Shown here piece after piece: positions 51,972 to 61,001 of a stretch of DNA of 64,000 bases. The stretch covers positions 1,568,228 to 1,632,227 of the forward strand of contig NZ_CP100416.1 in NCBI RefSeq assembly GCF_026017845.1, given 5' to 3'. The position numbers and the translations under genes are program-made. This stretch comes from Amycolatopsis mediterranei. GTDB lineage: Bacteria; Actinomycetota; Actinomycetes; Mycobacteriales; Pseudonocardiaceae. The first letter of the stretch is position 1. Every line of letters starts with the position of its first letter. The notes under the pieces are model-generated. The model saw nothing but the letters and a program-made list of their open reading frames with translations. It did not search any database and was not told the origin of the DNA.

Positions 51972-53252
51972 ATGACCGACGATCCGGATGCCGGGAACGA
52001 CTGCTGGTCCTACGCATCCGCCACCACGTTGCGGGGAGCGCTGCAACGCGGCTGCGGCGCGGCCGGCGCCTGGGTCGCGGCTCATCGGGTCGATCCGGAA
52101 CTGGTGCTGGACTGCGTGCGCCGGGACTACCGGTGGGACCGGCAGGTCGACGAACGGGCGGTCTACCTCGCCCGGCTGGTCCTCGACGTCGAGTTGTCCA
52201 TCGATCCCATCGTCGAACAGCTCTGGCGAACCGGGCTGAACAGAAAGTACGACGGCAACCGGTTCGGTCAGACCGTCGACGTACTGGCCGTCCTCGGTCA
52301 GGCGCACGTTGCCGTGGCGGTGGCTGCTCTGCGCCGGTATGTGTGTGAGGGGGAGCGCTGGGTCGAGGTCCTGCAGGCCGTCGCCGAGACCTGGCCCGGC
52401 GAGTGGTGGGACGACCTGGCTCCGGTCGTCGCGGGCCGGGCGGCGGACGCTTCGCCGGAGGAGGTCTTCTTCGGCCGGGAACCGTGGTCGAGCTGGGCGG
52501 GCCGCGACCGCCGGATCGACGTTCTGCTCGAGCGTGCCCAGCCGTCCGTGAGCTGGCGGTGTCCCAGTCTGTCCTATCGGGACACTCCGGTCGCCGGGTT
52601 GCTCGGCCTGCTCGCGGATCCGGACGCGCAACCCGAAGTGCTCTCGGCGGTGCTGCACGAGTTCGCTCGTCATCGCGGCCCGGAGCCGCGGTTGCTCGAC
52701 GTCGCCGACCAGCTGGCCGCTCGCCCGGACGCAAGGTGGATCGGGTTGATCCACGCGTTCACGAAACTGGGCCCGCAGACCGTCGGACACGCTCGCCGGT
52801 GGGCTCGCAGTCCGTCTCATCCGCTGTGGTGGAGGGCGGTGGTGACGCTGGCCGAACACGGCGACGCTGCCGACGTTCCCGCGCTGCTGGCTGCCCTGGA
52901 CCGCCTGGACGGTGACAAAGATGACTGGTGTGGCTACGACGACCTGGCCCGCGGCTTCGCTCGCCTCGGTGTCACCGACGTCGCACCGAGGCTTCGTTCG
53001 CTGTGGCGCCGAAGTCCGCACTCCTTCGAACGGGCTGCGTATGTGGAAGCGTTGTTGACACTGGATCCGGACGCCACCCGGCAGCAGCTGCCGGATGCGC
53101 TCGCGGATTGCGAGGCCGATGTCCGGCTCGTGGCCGCACGCCACGCGCCGCTCACCGGCGAGGTCCGCCGGCGACTCGGCCGGCTGCGTGATTCGCCCAT
53201 CGAGAACCCGGACGTGCGTGAAGCAGCCGCCCATCGCCTTGCCTCGGGATAA
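51972..53252 (+). CDS. Hypothetical HEAT-like repeat protein
   Basis: A 426-residue protein with no signal peptide. The second half is a string of helical repeats (TPVAGLLGLLADPDAQPEVLSAVLHEFARH; WWRAVVTLAEHGDAADVPALLAALDRL; RLVAARHAPLTGEVRRRLGRL). These look like HEAT repeats, a scaffold for protein contacts. The N-terminal part (WSYASATTLRGALQRGCGAAGAWVAAH) is unrecognised. A CACACT box lies 7 nt before the ATG. It starts 64 bp after the XRE gene and could be read with it, but no functional link is visible. Confidence 0.75.
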   Translation: MTDDPDAGNDCWSYASATTLRGALQRGCGAAGAWVAAHRVDPELVLDCVRRDYRWDRQVDERAVYLARLVLDVELSIDPIVEQLWRTGLNRKYDGNRFGQTVDVLAVLGQAHVAVAVAALRRYVCEGERWVEVLQAVAETWPGEWWDDLAPVVAGRAADASPEEVFFGREPWSSWAGRDRRIDVLLERAQPSVSWRCPSLSYRDTPVAGLLGLLADPDAQPEVLSAVLHEFARHRGPEPRLLDVADQLAARPDARWIGLIHAFTKLGPQTVGHARRWARSPSHPLWWRAVVTLAEHGDAADVPALLAALDRLDGDKDDWCGYDDLARGFARLGVTDVAPRLRSLWRRSPHSFERAAYVEALLTLDPDATRQQLPDALADCEADVRLVAARHAPLTGEVRRRLGRLRDSPIENPDVREAAAHRLASG

Positions 53253-53663
53253 GTGGATCACCCTCGCCGAAGCGAGCCGAGCACACATTCCTCGCCCATT
53301 TCCCGAAACACGAACCGGTCCGGTTGGAGATTGACTTCCCGGAAACCTCGAAGACCGGCGAATACATGCCGTCGGAGATTGACTCTTACGGACGGGAAAG
53401 ATCGGCGCTAGGGTCTTGCTCGCCGCACGCGACGCTCGTCTTGATGCGCCGTACCCGGCACACACCGCGCAGTGCCGAGGCGACCGCCGCAGCGAATGAG
53501 GAGCCTGGATCGAGCAGCTTCCCCACGGCAGTCCGCCGGTCACTCCCTTCGATGAATGCCGGGCGCTTCCCGCGCCCGCTCGACATCGGGTGTCGCTGCG
53601 TGGCGCGCTCCGGTTCCGCACCCCTGAAGTCCCTGTCTCCGAGCGCCCCCGAGGACCTGATCG
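53253..53663. other. 411-bp gap upstream of the conservon, with direct repeats
   Basis: I see no gene here. Two copies of GGAGATTGACT (53326-53336 and 53374-53384) lie 48 bp apart and contain TTGACT, a possible -35 element. TAGGGT at 53409 is a possible -10. The conservon promoter is probably in this stretch, but the boxes are not at standard spacing, so the promoter is unproven. Confidence 0.4.
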
Positions 53664-55028
53664 ATGTCAGTGCAGTTACCCGCTCACCATCAGGCGGCCC
53701 GCCCGCCGGTGGGGCGCGCCGTGTTCGTCCTGCCGGCCGCGATCGTCGTCACCGGCGGGGTGTGGTGGTGGATGACGGCCGGGGCGCCCGCGGCGGACCG
53801 GACGTTCGTGGCCTGGTACGGCGGGGTGGCTGCCGCCGTGGTGTGTGCGGCGGTCACGGTCGCCGCGTACTGCGTGCAGGCGGTGCGCCACCTTCGGGGC
53901 CACGCCGCGGCACTGGACGCGGAGGTCGCCCGGCTGGCCGACGACACGCTGCCCGCGGTGATCCGGCGGGTGCGCGAAGGAGCGTCGGCGGACACCGCGA
54001 TCGCCGAAGTGCCCGGGGCCGTCGACGGCGCCCACCGGCGGCTGCTGGACACCGTCGCCCAGGAGATCGGCCGGGGAGAGCGCATGCGCGCGGCCACGAT
54101 GGCGGCCTGCGCCAACGCCGCCGGCCGGGTGCAGGCCCTGGCCACCAGCATGCTGGCCGACCTGCGGGAGATGGAAGGCCGGTACGACGAGAACGTGCTC
54201 GGCGACCTGCTCAAGCTGGACCACAGCACCGCGCAGGCGGGCCGGCTGGCGGACAGCATCGCGGTGCTGACCGGGGCCCGGTCCGGCCGGCGCTGGACCA
54301 AGCCGATCGTGATGGAGAGCATCCTGCGCGGCGCGATGGGGCGCATCAGCGCCTACCAGCGCGTGCGAACGCACTCGACGAGCACCGTCGCGGTCGCCGG
54401 GTACGCCGCCGAAGGCGTCATGCACGCACTGGCCGAACTGATGGACAACGCCGCCGCCTTTTCCCCTCCGTCGGAGCACGTGCACGTGTACGTGGAGGAA
54501 GTGCACGCGGGTGTCGTGGTCACCATCGAGGACAGCGGCCTCGTGATGAGCCCCGCGGCGCTGGAGCGGGCCGTGCGGGCGGTGTCCGCCGAGCCGCTGG
54601 ACCTGACCACGCTGTCCGGCACCCGGCTGGGGCTGGCGGTGGTGGGCTGCCTGGCGCGCAAACACGGCCTGACCGTGCACTTCCGGCCGTCCGCGCGGGG
54701 CGGCACCGGAGTCGTGGTCATGATCCCGCGGCAGCTGATCACGCAGCCCGAACCGGACGTGCCGGTCAAGCCGAGCCCACCGGACGCGCCGCCCGCACCC
54801 GTCGCCGCGACCGCCTCGCCCGCCGCAACCGAGTCCAAAGTGGAGAGTGCATCGTCCGGGCTGCCGCAGCGACGTCGCGGGCAGACGCTGGCGGCCGCGC
54901 CCAGGACGGCGGCGCCGCCGGTGGCGAGCCCCGCACCGGTTCGTGCCGACGCCGGCGCGCGGTTCAGCGCCTTCCGCGCGGCCGGCCGGGGAACCCGCCC
55001 TTCTGCTCCTTCGGAGGACAGCCGATGA
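53664..55028 (+). CDS. cvnA: Conservon sensor-kinase-like protein (CvnA)
   Basis: A 454-residue membrane protein and the first gene of a complete conservon. Two helices (about residues 18-37 and 48-70) are followed by a dimerisation region (DLLKLDHSTAQAGRLADSI, histidine near 190) and a HATPase domain (ALAELMDNAAAFSPP; VTIEDSGLVMSP; TRLGLAVVGCLARKHGL). The C-terminal 90 residues are proline/alanine-rich and disordered. CvnA acts with CvnB-D as a membrane-associated signalling complex that resembles a eukaryotic G-protein system. GAGGA lies 8 nt before the ATG. Confidence 0.93.
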   Translation: MSVQLPAHHQAARPPVGRAVFVLPAAIVVTGGVWWWMTAGAPAADRTFVAWYGGVAAAVVCAAVTVAAYCVQAVRHLRGHAAALDAEVARLADDTLPAVIRRVREGASADTAIAEVPGAVDGAHRRLLDTVAQEIGRGERMRAATMAACANAAGRVQALATSMLADLREMEGRYDENVLGDLLKLDHSTAQAGRLADSIAVLTGARSGRRWTKPIVMESILRGAMGRISAYQRVRTHSTSTVAVAGYAAEGVMHALAELMDNAAAFSPPSEHVHVYVEEVHAGVVVTIEDSGLVMSPAALERAVRAVSAEPLDLTTLSGTRLGLAVVGCLARKHGLTVHFRPSARGGTGVVVMIPRQLITQPEPDVPVKPSPPDAPPAPVAATASPAATESKVESASSGLPQRRRGQTLAAAPRTAAPPVASPAPVRADAGARFSAFRAAGRGTRPSAPSEDSR

Positions 55029-55447
55029 ACACCACCGATCACGACCTGGACTGGTTGCTGGAAACCCTCCTGAGCAAGACGCCGGGCACCCGGCACGCCC
55101 TGGTGCTGTCCAAGGACGGGCTCAAGCTCTGCCACACCCGCGGGCTCACGATGGACCAGGCCGACCAGCTGGCCGCCATCGCTTCGGGCATCCAGAGCCT
55201 GGCGTACGGCACGTCGATCGAGTTCGGCGACGGGACCGGCGGCGTCCGGCAGTCCATGACGGAGTTCCACGGCGGGATGCTGTTCATCGTGGAAGCCGGC
55301 GAGGGAGCGCACCTCGCCGTGATCGCCGGCGATGACGCGGACGTGGGCGTCATCGGCCACAACATGAACGAGCTCGTCGAGCAGATCGGCGAGCACCTGA
55401 CCGCCCCGCCGCGCCCCGCTCCCGACAGCGGCACCGCGGCCGGATGA
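55025..55447 (+). CDS. cvnB: Conservon roadblock/LC7-domain protein (CvnB)
   Basis: A 140-residue roadblock/LC7-fold protein (DHDLDWLLETLLSKTPGTRHALVLSKDGLKLC). It has the LAAIASGIQSLA and GMLFIVEAGEGAHLAVIA stretches typical of CvnB. Roadblock proteins regulate small GTPases, here probably the CvnD GTPase. The ATGA overlap with cvnA shows coupled translation. Confidence 0.95.
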   Translation: MNTTDHDLDWLLETLLSKTPGTRHALVLSKDGLKLCHTRGLTMDQADQLAAIASGIQSLAYGTSIEFGDGTGGVRQSMTEFHGGMLFIVEAGEGAHLAVIAGDDADVGVIGHNMNELVEQIGEHLTAPPRPAPDSGTAAG

Positions 55448-55448
55448 C

Positions 55449-55808
55449 ATGACCTGGGAAGACCTGCACCGCGAGGACCCGGACCGGTTGTACACCGTCA
55501 CCGGCGGGCGCAGCCGCGCGGACGAGAGCGCTCTGGACCTCGTGACGCTGATCGTGAGCGAAGACGATCCGGTCCCGGGCATGCAGTCCGAGCACGTCAA
55601 GATCCTGCGGATGTGCCGTCACCCGACGGCGATGGTGGAGATCTCCTCGGAGCTCGGCCTGCCGGTGAGCGTGGTGAAGATCTTGTTGTGCGACCTGCTC
55701 GACACCGGCCGGATCACCGCCCGCCACCCGTCCTCGGCTCCCGACGACGCCCGTCTGCCCGATCTCGAAACCCTGAAGCAGGTGCTTGTTGGACTCAAGA
55801 AGCTCTGA
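55449..55808 (+). CDS. cvnC: Conservon DUF742 protein (CvnC)
   Basis: A 119-residue DUF742 protein. RLYTVTGGRSRADESALDLVTLIV and the winged-helix-like ILRMCRHPTAMVEISSELGLPVSVVKILLCDLLDTGRI are typical. It belongs to the signalling complex but has no known catalytic activity. It starts 1 bp after the cvnB stop. Its last 20 bp overlap the cvnD start. Confidence 0.95.
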   Translation: MTWEDLHREDPDRLYTVTGGRSRADESALDLVTLIVSEDDPVPGMQSEHVKILRMCRHPTAMVEISSELGLPVSVVKILLCDLLDTGRITARHPSSAPDDARLPDLETLKQVLVGLKKL

Positions 55809-56394
55809 GCAAGACGCCCGTACCCCGCTGCCGAGCACCGCCAGGGACGGGCTGAAGATCGTGATCGTCGGCGGGTTCGGGGTCGGCAAGACGACCATGG
55901 TTCGCTCGGTCAGCGAAATCCGCCCGCTGAGCACGGAGGAAACCATGACGCAGGCGGGCGTCGGGATCGACGACGGCGCCTCGCACGGCAAGACCACCAC
56001 CACGGTCGCGTTCGACTTCGGGCGGATCACGCTCAACGAGCACATGGTGCTGTACCTGTTCGGCGCGCCGGGCCAAGAGCGGTTCTGGTTCCTCTGGGAC
56101 CGCCTGTTCGCCGGCACCCTGGGCGCCGTCGTGCTGGTGGACACCCGCCGGCTGGCCGACTCCTGGTACTCCATCGACCGCCTCGAACACCACGGGACGC
56201 CCTTCATCGTGGCGCGCAACAACTTCGGCCGGCCGGAACACACCCTGGACCAGGTGCGGCAGGCCCTCGACCTGTCCCCGCACGTCCCGCTGATCGACTG
56301 TGACGCCCGGCGGCGCGACTCCGGCAAGACCGTCCTGCTCACCCTGGTCAACCACCTCTTCGCCCTGTCCTCCGCCCGGGAGACCGCGTCATGA
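55789..56394 (+). CDS. cvnD: Conservon ATP/GTP-binding protein (CvnD)
   Basis: About 201 residues, a Ras-like GTPase. The P-loop is VGGFGVGKTTMVRSVSEI (about residues 26-43). The switch region contains TQAGVGIDDGASHGKTTTTVAFDFGRI, a DxxG-like element sits in YLFGAPGQERFWFLWDRL, and the specificity region is VARNNFG (N-rather than T-KxD type). It is the signal output of the conservon. The TTG at 55789 gives a start (MDSRSSEQ) like other CvnD proteins; a second TTG at 55786 is equally possible. Confidence 0.93.
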   Translation: MDSRSSEQDARTPLPSTARDGLKIVIVGGFGVGKTTMVRSVSEIRPLSTEETMTQAGVGIDDGASHGKTTTTVAFDFGRITLNEHMVLYLFGAPGQERFWFLWDRLFAGTLGAVVLVDTRRLADSWYSIDRLEHHGTPFIVARNNFGRPEHTLDQVRQALDLSPHVPLIDCDARRRDSGKTVLLTLVNHLFALSSARETAS

Positions 56395-57599
56395 CCACCC
56401 CCCAGCCCGCACTCGCCACACCGTTGTACGGGCCGCAATTCCAGCAGAAGTCCGCCGACCTCTACGCGGAGCTGCGGCGTGCGCACGGGCCGGTGGCCCC
56501 GGTCCTGCTCGACGGCGACCTGCCGGCGTGGCTGGTACTGGGCTACCGCGAGGTGCAGTACGTCGTGACCAATCCGGAGGTCTTCGGGCGCGACTCCCGG
56601 CGCTGGAACGCCTGGGACCGGGTGCCGCCGGACTGGCCGCTGCTCCCGCTCATCGGCTACCAGCCGACGATGATGTTCGCCGAGGGCGCCGAGCACCGGC
56701 GGCGGGCCGAGGCGCTCGACGAAGCGCTCGGCGCCGTCGACCAGTTCGACCTGGGCGCGCGGGCCCAGCAGGTGGCCGACGAGCTCATCGACGCCTTCGC
56801 CGGCTCCGGCGAGGCGGACCTGATCACGCAGTACGCCGACGGGATACCGCTGCCCGTCGTCGCCAGGATGATCGGCGTGCCGGACGCGGAAACCGGCGAC
56901 CTGGTCCGGGACGTCTACCGGACGCACGCCGCCGGCGAGGGCGCGAACGAGGCTTACGCGCGCGTCCGGGAGAAGGTGCGGCGCATGGTCGAGGCGAAGC
57001 GGCGCGACCCCGGGCCGGACGTCACGTCGCGGCTGCTGGCCCACCCGGCCGCGCTCGCCGACGAGGAGATCACCGAGGACCTGCTCCACCTGATGAACGC
57101 GGGGCAGCTGCCCACCGCTTACTGGATCGGCAACACCCTGCGGCTCATGCTCACCGACGACCGTTTCGCGATGACGTTGTCCGGCGGCCGCCGGAGCGTC
57201 GGCCAGGCGCTGAACGAGGTGCTCTGGGAAGACACGCCCACCCAGAACTTCCCGGGCCGGTTCGCCGTCCACGACCTCCGGCTGGGCGGCAGGCAGATCC
57301 GCAAGGGCGACCTGCTCATCCTCGGCCTCGCCGCGGCCAACCAGGACCCGCTCGTCCGGCCGGTCCCGCAGGCGTCGACCGGCAACCAGGCGTACATGTC
57401 GTTCAGCCACGGCGAACACCGGTGTCCGTACGCGGCCCAGGAGATCGCCAAGGTCATCGCCGAGGCCGCGATCGAAGTCCTGCTCGACCGGCTCCCGGAC
57501 GTGGTGCTGGCGGTGCCGGCCGACACACTGGCGTGGCGGCCGTCGCCGCTGTTCCGCGGCCTGGCGGCGCTGCCGGTGAAGTTCACGCTGGCCTGGTGA
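56391..57599 (+). CDS. Conservon cytochrome P450 with atypical motifs (CYP157-like)
   Basis: A 402-residue P450 following cvnD with a 4-bp ATGA overlap, as in conservons. The heme-binding motif SFSHGEHRCPYAAQ (cysteine near residue 345) is intact. Two other family landmarks are unusual. The K-helix ExxR is EVLW, so the arginine is replaced by tryptophan. The I-helix oxygen-activation pair (A/G)GxxTT is also missing (HLMNAGQLPTAYWIGNT). CYP157-type conservon P450s also lack the ExxR motif. Its substrate and whether it is catalytically active are unknown. Confidence 0.93.
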   Translation: MTTPQPALATPLYGPQFQQKSADLYAELRRAHGPVAPVLLDGDLPAWLVLGYREVQYVVTNPEVFGRDSRRWNAWDRVPPDWPLLPLIGYQPTMMFAEGAEHRRRAEALDEALGAVDQFDLGARAQQVADELIDAFAGSGEADLITQYADGIPLPVVARMIGVPDAETGDLVRDVYRTHAAGEGANEAYARVREKVRRMVEAKRRDPGPDVTSRLLAHPAALADEEITEDLLHLMNAGQLPTAYWIGNTLRLMLTDDRFAMTLSGGRRSVGQALNEVLWEDTPTQNFPGRFAVHDLRLGGRQIRKGDLLILGLAAANQDPLVRPVPQASTGNQAYMSFSHGEHRCPYAAQEIAKVIAEAAIEVLLDRLPDVVLAVPADTLAWRPSPLFRGLAALPVKFTLAW

Positions 57600-57691
57600 T
57601 CCCCGGTGTCCGGCAGCGTGTCGCGGACCGGCTTCAGGGTTGGCGCAGGTCCGGGTGCGTCCGGGGAAACCACTGTCGACGTGGTGATCGG

Positions 57692-57697
57692 TACTGT
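57692..57697 (+). promoter_or_regulatory. -10 box of leaderless gene at 57704
   Basis: TACTGT fits TANNNT and lies 6 nt before the GTG at 57704. Confidence 0.45.
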
Positions 57698-57703
57698 CTG
57701 CCG

Positions 57704-58273
57704 GTGGGGTTCACCGAGCGGGCGCGCCGGGTGCGTGATGGGCGGCCGGCGCACGGCCGGCGGGTGGCGGCGTTGTGTTCGTGTGTGGGGTTGTACCACC
57801 CGATCGGCCACCGGGCGACGCTGAGCTTCCTCGGTGAGCTGGCCGGGCCGTACCAGCACCACGAATCGGCTCTGCTGCGGGCGCTCGAGGCGTTGGAGGC
57901 CAGTCGCGCGGTGTGGCGCGAGGAGGTCGCTTCGTACGTCGACGCACGCGTGCGGCAGAAGCGCCTCGGCCGGCGCGTGCCCGCACTCGGCGATCCGCCG
58001 CCGAGCAGGATGGGTGGGCACTGGTACGCCTCGGCCCCGGACGTGTCGCGTCGCGCTGCGCTGCACGCGCTCGAACTGTGGGAGCGGGACCTGCGGCCGG
58101 ACTCGGCGAACCAAGAGGTGCGGTCCATCGTGCGATCCTGCCTCGCCACCGGCGGCCGGTTGACGGAGGAGCAGCTGAACGTCGTTTCGCGCACACGGAC
58201 GTCGGACGAGTCCGAGGAGGTCCGCTGGCCGATCACGCTCGTGGCGTCTGCCGGCGGTGCGAACCGGGCGTGA
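57704..58273 (+). CDS. Hypothetical protein
   Basis: A 189-residue protein starting VGFTERARRVRDGRPAHGRRVAALCSCVGLYHPIGH. It has no signal peptide or membrane segment. It is basic at the N-terminus and helical (ESALLRALEALEASRAVWREEVASYVDARVRQKRLGRRV). I do not recognise a family. The GTG is chosen because a TACTGT box lies 6 nt upstream, the leaderless geometry found elsewhere in the window. It sits 104 bp after the conservon P450 gene and may be independent of it. Confidence 0.65.
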   Translation: MGFTERARRVRDGRPAHGRRVAALCSCVGLYHPIGHRATLSFLGELAGPYQHHESALLRALEALEASRAVWREEVASYVDARVRQKRLGRRVPALGDPPPSRMGGHWYASAPDVSRRAALHALELWERDLRPDSANQEVRSIVRSCLATGGRLTEEQLNVVSRTRTSDESEEVRWPITLVASAGGANRA

Positions 58274-58346
58274 CCCGCCCGGTTCGCGAAACGAGCCGCC
58301 GCCTTGCATCGCCCTCCACCTCGGGCGCAGATCTGCAGGACAGGAG

Positions 58347-59099
58347 TCAGGCCGCCCGTGCCATCCGGCCGCCGTCCACGACGATGGTCTGGCCGGTCAG
58401 GAAGCTCGCGCGGTCGCTCGCGAGGAACGCAACGACCTCGGCGATCTCCTCCGGCGTGCCGAGCCGGCCGAGCGGGTTGCCTTCGGCCATGGTCCGGAAC
58501 GCCTCGGCACCGATGAACTCGGTGACGTTCTCGCTCGACACCGTGCCCGGCGCGACAGAATTGACCCGGACGTTGTCGGGGCCCCACTCGGTGGCCCACG
58601 ACCTGGTGTAGGACTCGATCGCCGCCTTCTGCGCGCCATAGGTGGACATGGAGGGCAGGTGGCGCGCTCCGGCGATGCTGCTGATGTTGATGACCGCGCC
58701 GCCGCCGCGGGCGGCCATCCCCCGGGCGAAGCCCGCCGTCAGGGCAAAGGCCGCCCGGACGTTGACGTCCCAGGACTCGGCGTTCGCGTCGAGGTCCTGG
58801 TCCAGGCTCGGCCGGATGCTGTCCCGGTAGCTCGCCGCGTTGTTGACGAGGACGTCGACGTCACCGGCCTCCTTGATGAGCCGGTCGACGTCGGCGGCGT
58901 CGCCGAGGTCGGCGAGGATGAAGCGGGCCTCGCCACCGGCCGCGGTGATGTCGGCGACGACGCCGTCCCCGCGCTCCTGGTTCCGTCCCGTGATCAGCAC
59001 CATGGCCCCGTCGCGCGCGAATGCGTGCGCGATTGCGGCGCCGATTCCACCTCGTGATCCTGCTCCCGTGATCAGGACATTCTTCCTTGTCGAGCTCAT
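58347..59099 (-). CDS. SDR-family oxidoreductase
   Basis: A 250-residue short-chain dehydrogenase. The cofactor motif is TGAGSRGGIGAA, NNAASYRD follows, and the catalytic triad is in INISSIAGARHLPSMSTYGAQKAA (serine, YxxxK). The end SFLTGQTIVVDGGRMA is typical of NAD(P)-dependent 3-ketoacyl reductase-like enzymes. It is divergent from the LysR gene at 59288, with a palindrome between them. The substrate is unknown. The ATG follows a purine-rich AAAGAAAG stretch. Confidence 0.93.
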   Translation of the reverse strand: MSSTRKNVLITGAGSRGGIGAAIAHAFARDGAMVLITGRNQERGDGVVADITAAGGEARFILADLGDAADVDRLIKEAGDVDVLVNNAASYRDSIRPSLDQDLDANAESWDVNVRAAFALTAGFARGMAARGGGAVINISSIAGARHLPSMSTYGAQKAAIESYTRSWATEWGPDNVRVNSVAPGTVSSENVTEFIGAEAFRTMAEGNPLGRLGTPEEIAEVVAFLASDRASFLTGQTIVVDGGRMARAA

Positions 59100-59251
59100 G
59101 GCTTTCTTTTGGCCTCTCTGGTGCAGCGAATGTGCAGGTAACCGCGGTGTTTGCCGTGGCGGAAAATGGCCGCTTCCCCTGCGGAAACCGTCTGGCAATC
59201 CCGAACGTACACACGTGCTCGACATAGATGCAAAGAGTTGCCTGCTATGAT

Positions 59252-59274
59252 TCATATAGAAGACTTCTATATGA
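59252..59274. promoter_or_regulatory. Palindromic LysR-type operator
   Basis: A perfect 23-bp palindrome with arms TCATATAGAAG and CTTCTATATGA around a single A. Its AT-rich T-N11-A character suits LysR-type binding. It lies in the gap between the LysR gene and the divergent SDR gene. Confidence 0.8.
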
Positions 59275-59287
59275 CAGGGGGCTCCGG

Positions 59288-60190
59288 ATGAACTTGCGGC
59301 AGTACGAGTACGCGCTGACCGTGGCCGAGGAGGGCAGCATCACGGCGGCGGCCGAGCGGCTGGGGATCGCGCAGCCGTCGCTGTCCCAGCAGATCGGCAC
59401 CTTGGAGAAGCAGGTCGGGGTGCGCCTGTTCACGCGGACCCCGCAGGGAATGCTGCCGACGGCGGCGGGCCGGGCCTTCCTGGCCGAGGCGGAGGTCGCC
59501 ACCACCGCGTCCCGGCGCGCGCTCACCGCCGCCCGCTCCGCCGACGCCGACTTGACGGGCGAGCTGGTCATCGCGGTCTACTTGGGACTCGGGACCCGCC
59601 GGCTGCCGCGCGCGCTCGGCGAGCTGCGCCGCCGTCACCCTCACCTGGCGGTGACGATCCACGAGGAGCCCGACCCCGCGGACTTGGAACGGCTCGCGCG
59701 CCAGGGCACGCTCGACATGGTCCTGGTGCACGAGATCCCGCCCGGATGCAGCTTCGACATCCACCCGCTGGGCAGGGAATCGTACGTCGCCGTGCTGCCG
59801 GAGGGGCACCCGCTTCTTCGCCGGAACCAGCCGCTCCTCCTCGAAGATCTCGCTTCCGAGGGATGGGTGCGCTTCCGCCGCACCAGCAAGCTCGACGAGC
59901 ACCTGGCGCGCCTGCTCGCCGACCGCGGCCTCGCCCCGCGGACGGTCGGCCGGGCCTCCCAGATCTCCACCGCCGTGCGGCTCGTCGCGGAAGGCCTCGG
60001 CGTCACCATCGCGCCGTCTTCCGCGATCCCCGACGGCTTCGAACACCTGACCCGCCCGCTTCGCCCCGCTCTGTCGGAGCCGGTGATCGCGGGCCTGCGC
60101 CGCTCGCCGGGCCGGGCCGAAATCGCCCTGCTGGACCAGCTGAGCCGGCAGGACTGGTCGAGTACCGACGTCGGTGCGTCCGAGCGTTGA
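59288..60190 (+). CDS. LysR-family transcriptional regulator
   Basis: A 300-residue regulator. The N-terminal winged helix-turn-helix is LRQYEYALTVAEEGSITAAAERLGIAQPSLSQQIGTLEKQVGVRLFTR (about residues 3-52). A substrate-binding domain follows. It probably binds the palindrome 13 bp upstream, repressing or activating the divergent SDR gene. The ATG at 59288 is preferred over the in-frame ATG at 59228 because the extension would cross the palindrome. Confidence 0.94.
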   Translation: MNLRQYEYALTVAEEGSITAAAERLGIAQPSLSQQIGTLEKQVGVRLFTRTPQGMLPTAAGRAFLAEAEVATTASRRALTAARSADADLTGELVIAVYLGLGTRRLPRALGELRRRHPHLAVTIHEEPDPADLERLARQGTLDMVLVHEIPPGCSFDIHPLGRESYVAVLPEGHPLLRRNQPLLLEDLASEGWVRFRRTSKLDEHLARLLADRGLAPRTVGRASQISTAVRLVAEGLGVTIAPSSAIPDGFEHLTRPLRPALSEPVIAGLRRSPGRAEIALLDQLSRQDWSSTDVGASER

Positions 60191-60224
60191 GAAGAATTTC
60201 GTCGGCGTGAGGGCGGAGCGAGCC

Positions 60225-60968
60225 TCAGAGCTGAGTAGCGCCGCCGCCGACAGGGAGTTCTGCCCCGGTGGTATAGGTGGCGTCGAAGCCGAGAAACTGG
60301 ACTGCGCGGGCAATTTCCTCCGTGCTGCCCATGCGCTGCATCGGATTGCCGGCGATGAAACCGGCTTTGAGCTGTCCTGCGGCCTCGGCCGGCAGTGACC
60401 GGTCCAGGATGCCGGTGTCGATCGGTCCGGGGCTGATCGCGTTGACGCGAATCTTGCGGGGAAGGAGCTCGCGGGCGAACCCCCGTGTGAACGACCGGAG
60501 GGCGGCCTTGCTCGCGGCGTAGACGCTCGAGCCCGCCAGGCCCTGGACGTTCGCGGCCGAGGTGGTGAAAACGATCGCACCGCCGTCGTTGACCAGGGGG
60601 GCCAGCTTCTGCGCGGCGAAGAACGCGCCCTTGGTGTTGATGTCGAACACGTCGTCGTAGGTCTGCTCGGTGACGTCGAAGACCGAGGCTCCCATGGTGA
60701 TCCCGGCGTTCAGGAACAACAGGTCGATGCCGGTGAATGCGGCGCGGACTGTGGCTGCGAGCGCGTCGATGTCGGCAAGTGCGCCGGTGTCGCTGTGGAC
60801 GACCACCGCCGCGTCGCCGAGGACCGAACGGGCCCGCTGAAGAGAAGCTTCCGACCGCCCCGTGACGAGGACTGACGCACCGCGGGCGAGGAAGTGCCGG
60901 GCGGTCGCCAGACCCATCCCGGAAGTCCCGCCGGTGATGACGATCTTTTTGCCGCTGAGACCGGGCAT
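60225..60968 (-). CDS. SDR-family oxidoreductase
   Basis: A 247-residue short-chain dehydrogenase with the cofactor motif ITGGTSGMGLATARHFLARG, NAG (LLFLNAGITM) and the catalytic segment VFTTSAANVQGLAGSSVYAASKAAL. It belongs to the classical SDR group with an unknown substrate. It is divergent from the TetR gene at 61072 across a 103-bp gap with an operator-like repeat. The stop lies 34 bp after the LysR stop (convergent). Confidence 0.93.
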   Translation of the reverse strand: MPGLSGKKIVITGGTSGMGLATARHFLARGASVLVTGRSEASLQRARSVLGDAAVVVHSDTGALADIDALAATVRAAFTGIDLLFLNAGITMGASVFDVTEQTYDDVFDINTKGAFFAAQKLAPLVNDGGAIVFTTSAANVQGLAGSSVYAASKAALRSFTRGFARELLPRKIRVNAISPGPIDTGILDRSLPAEAAGQLKAGFIAGNPMQRMGSTEEIARAVQFLGFDATYTTGAELPVGGGATQL

Positions 60969-61001
60969 GCGTTGCTCCTGATCGCTGATGAGTCCAAGTC
61001 T

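Noticed and set aside
53324..55024. A long upstream extension of the cvnB frame
   Set aside because: The segment before 55025 is antisense-like composition over cvnA. The real start has the ATGA overlap with cvnA.
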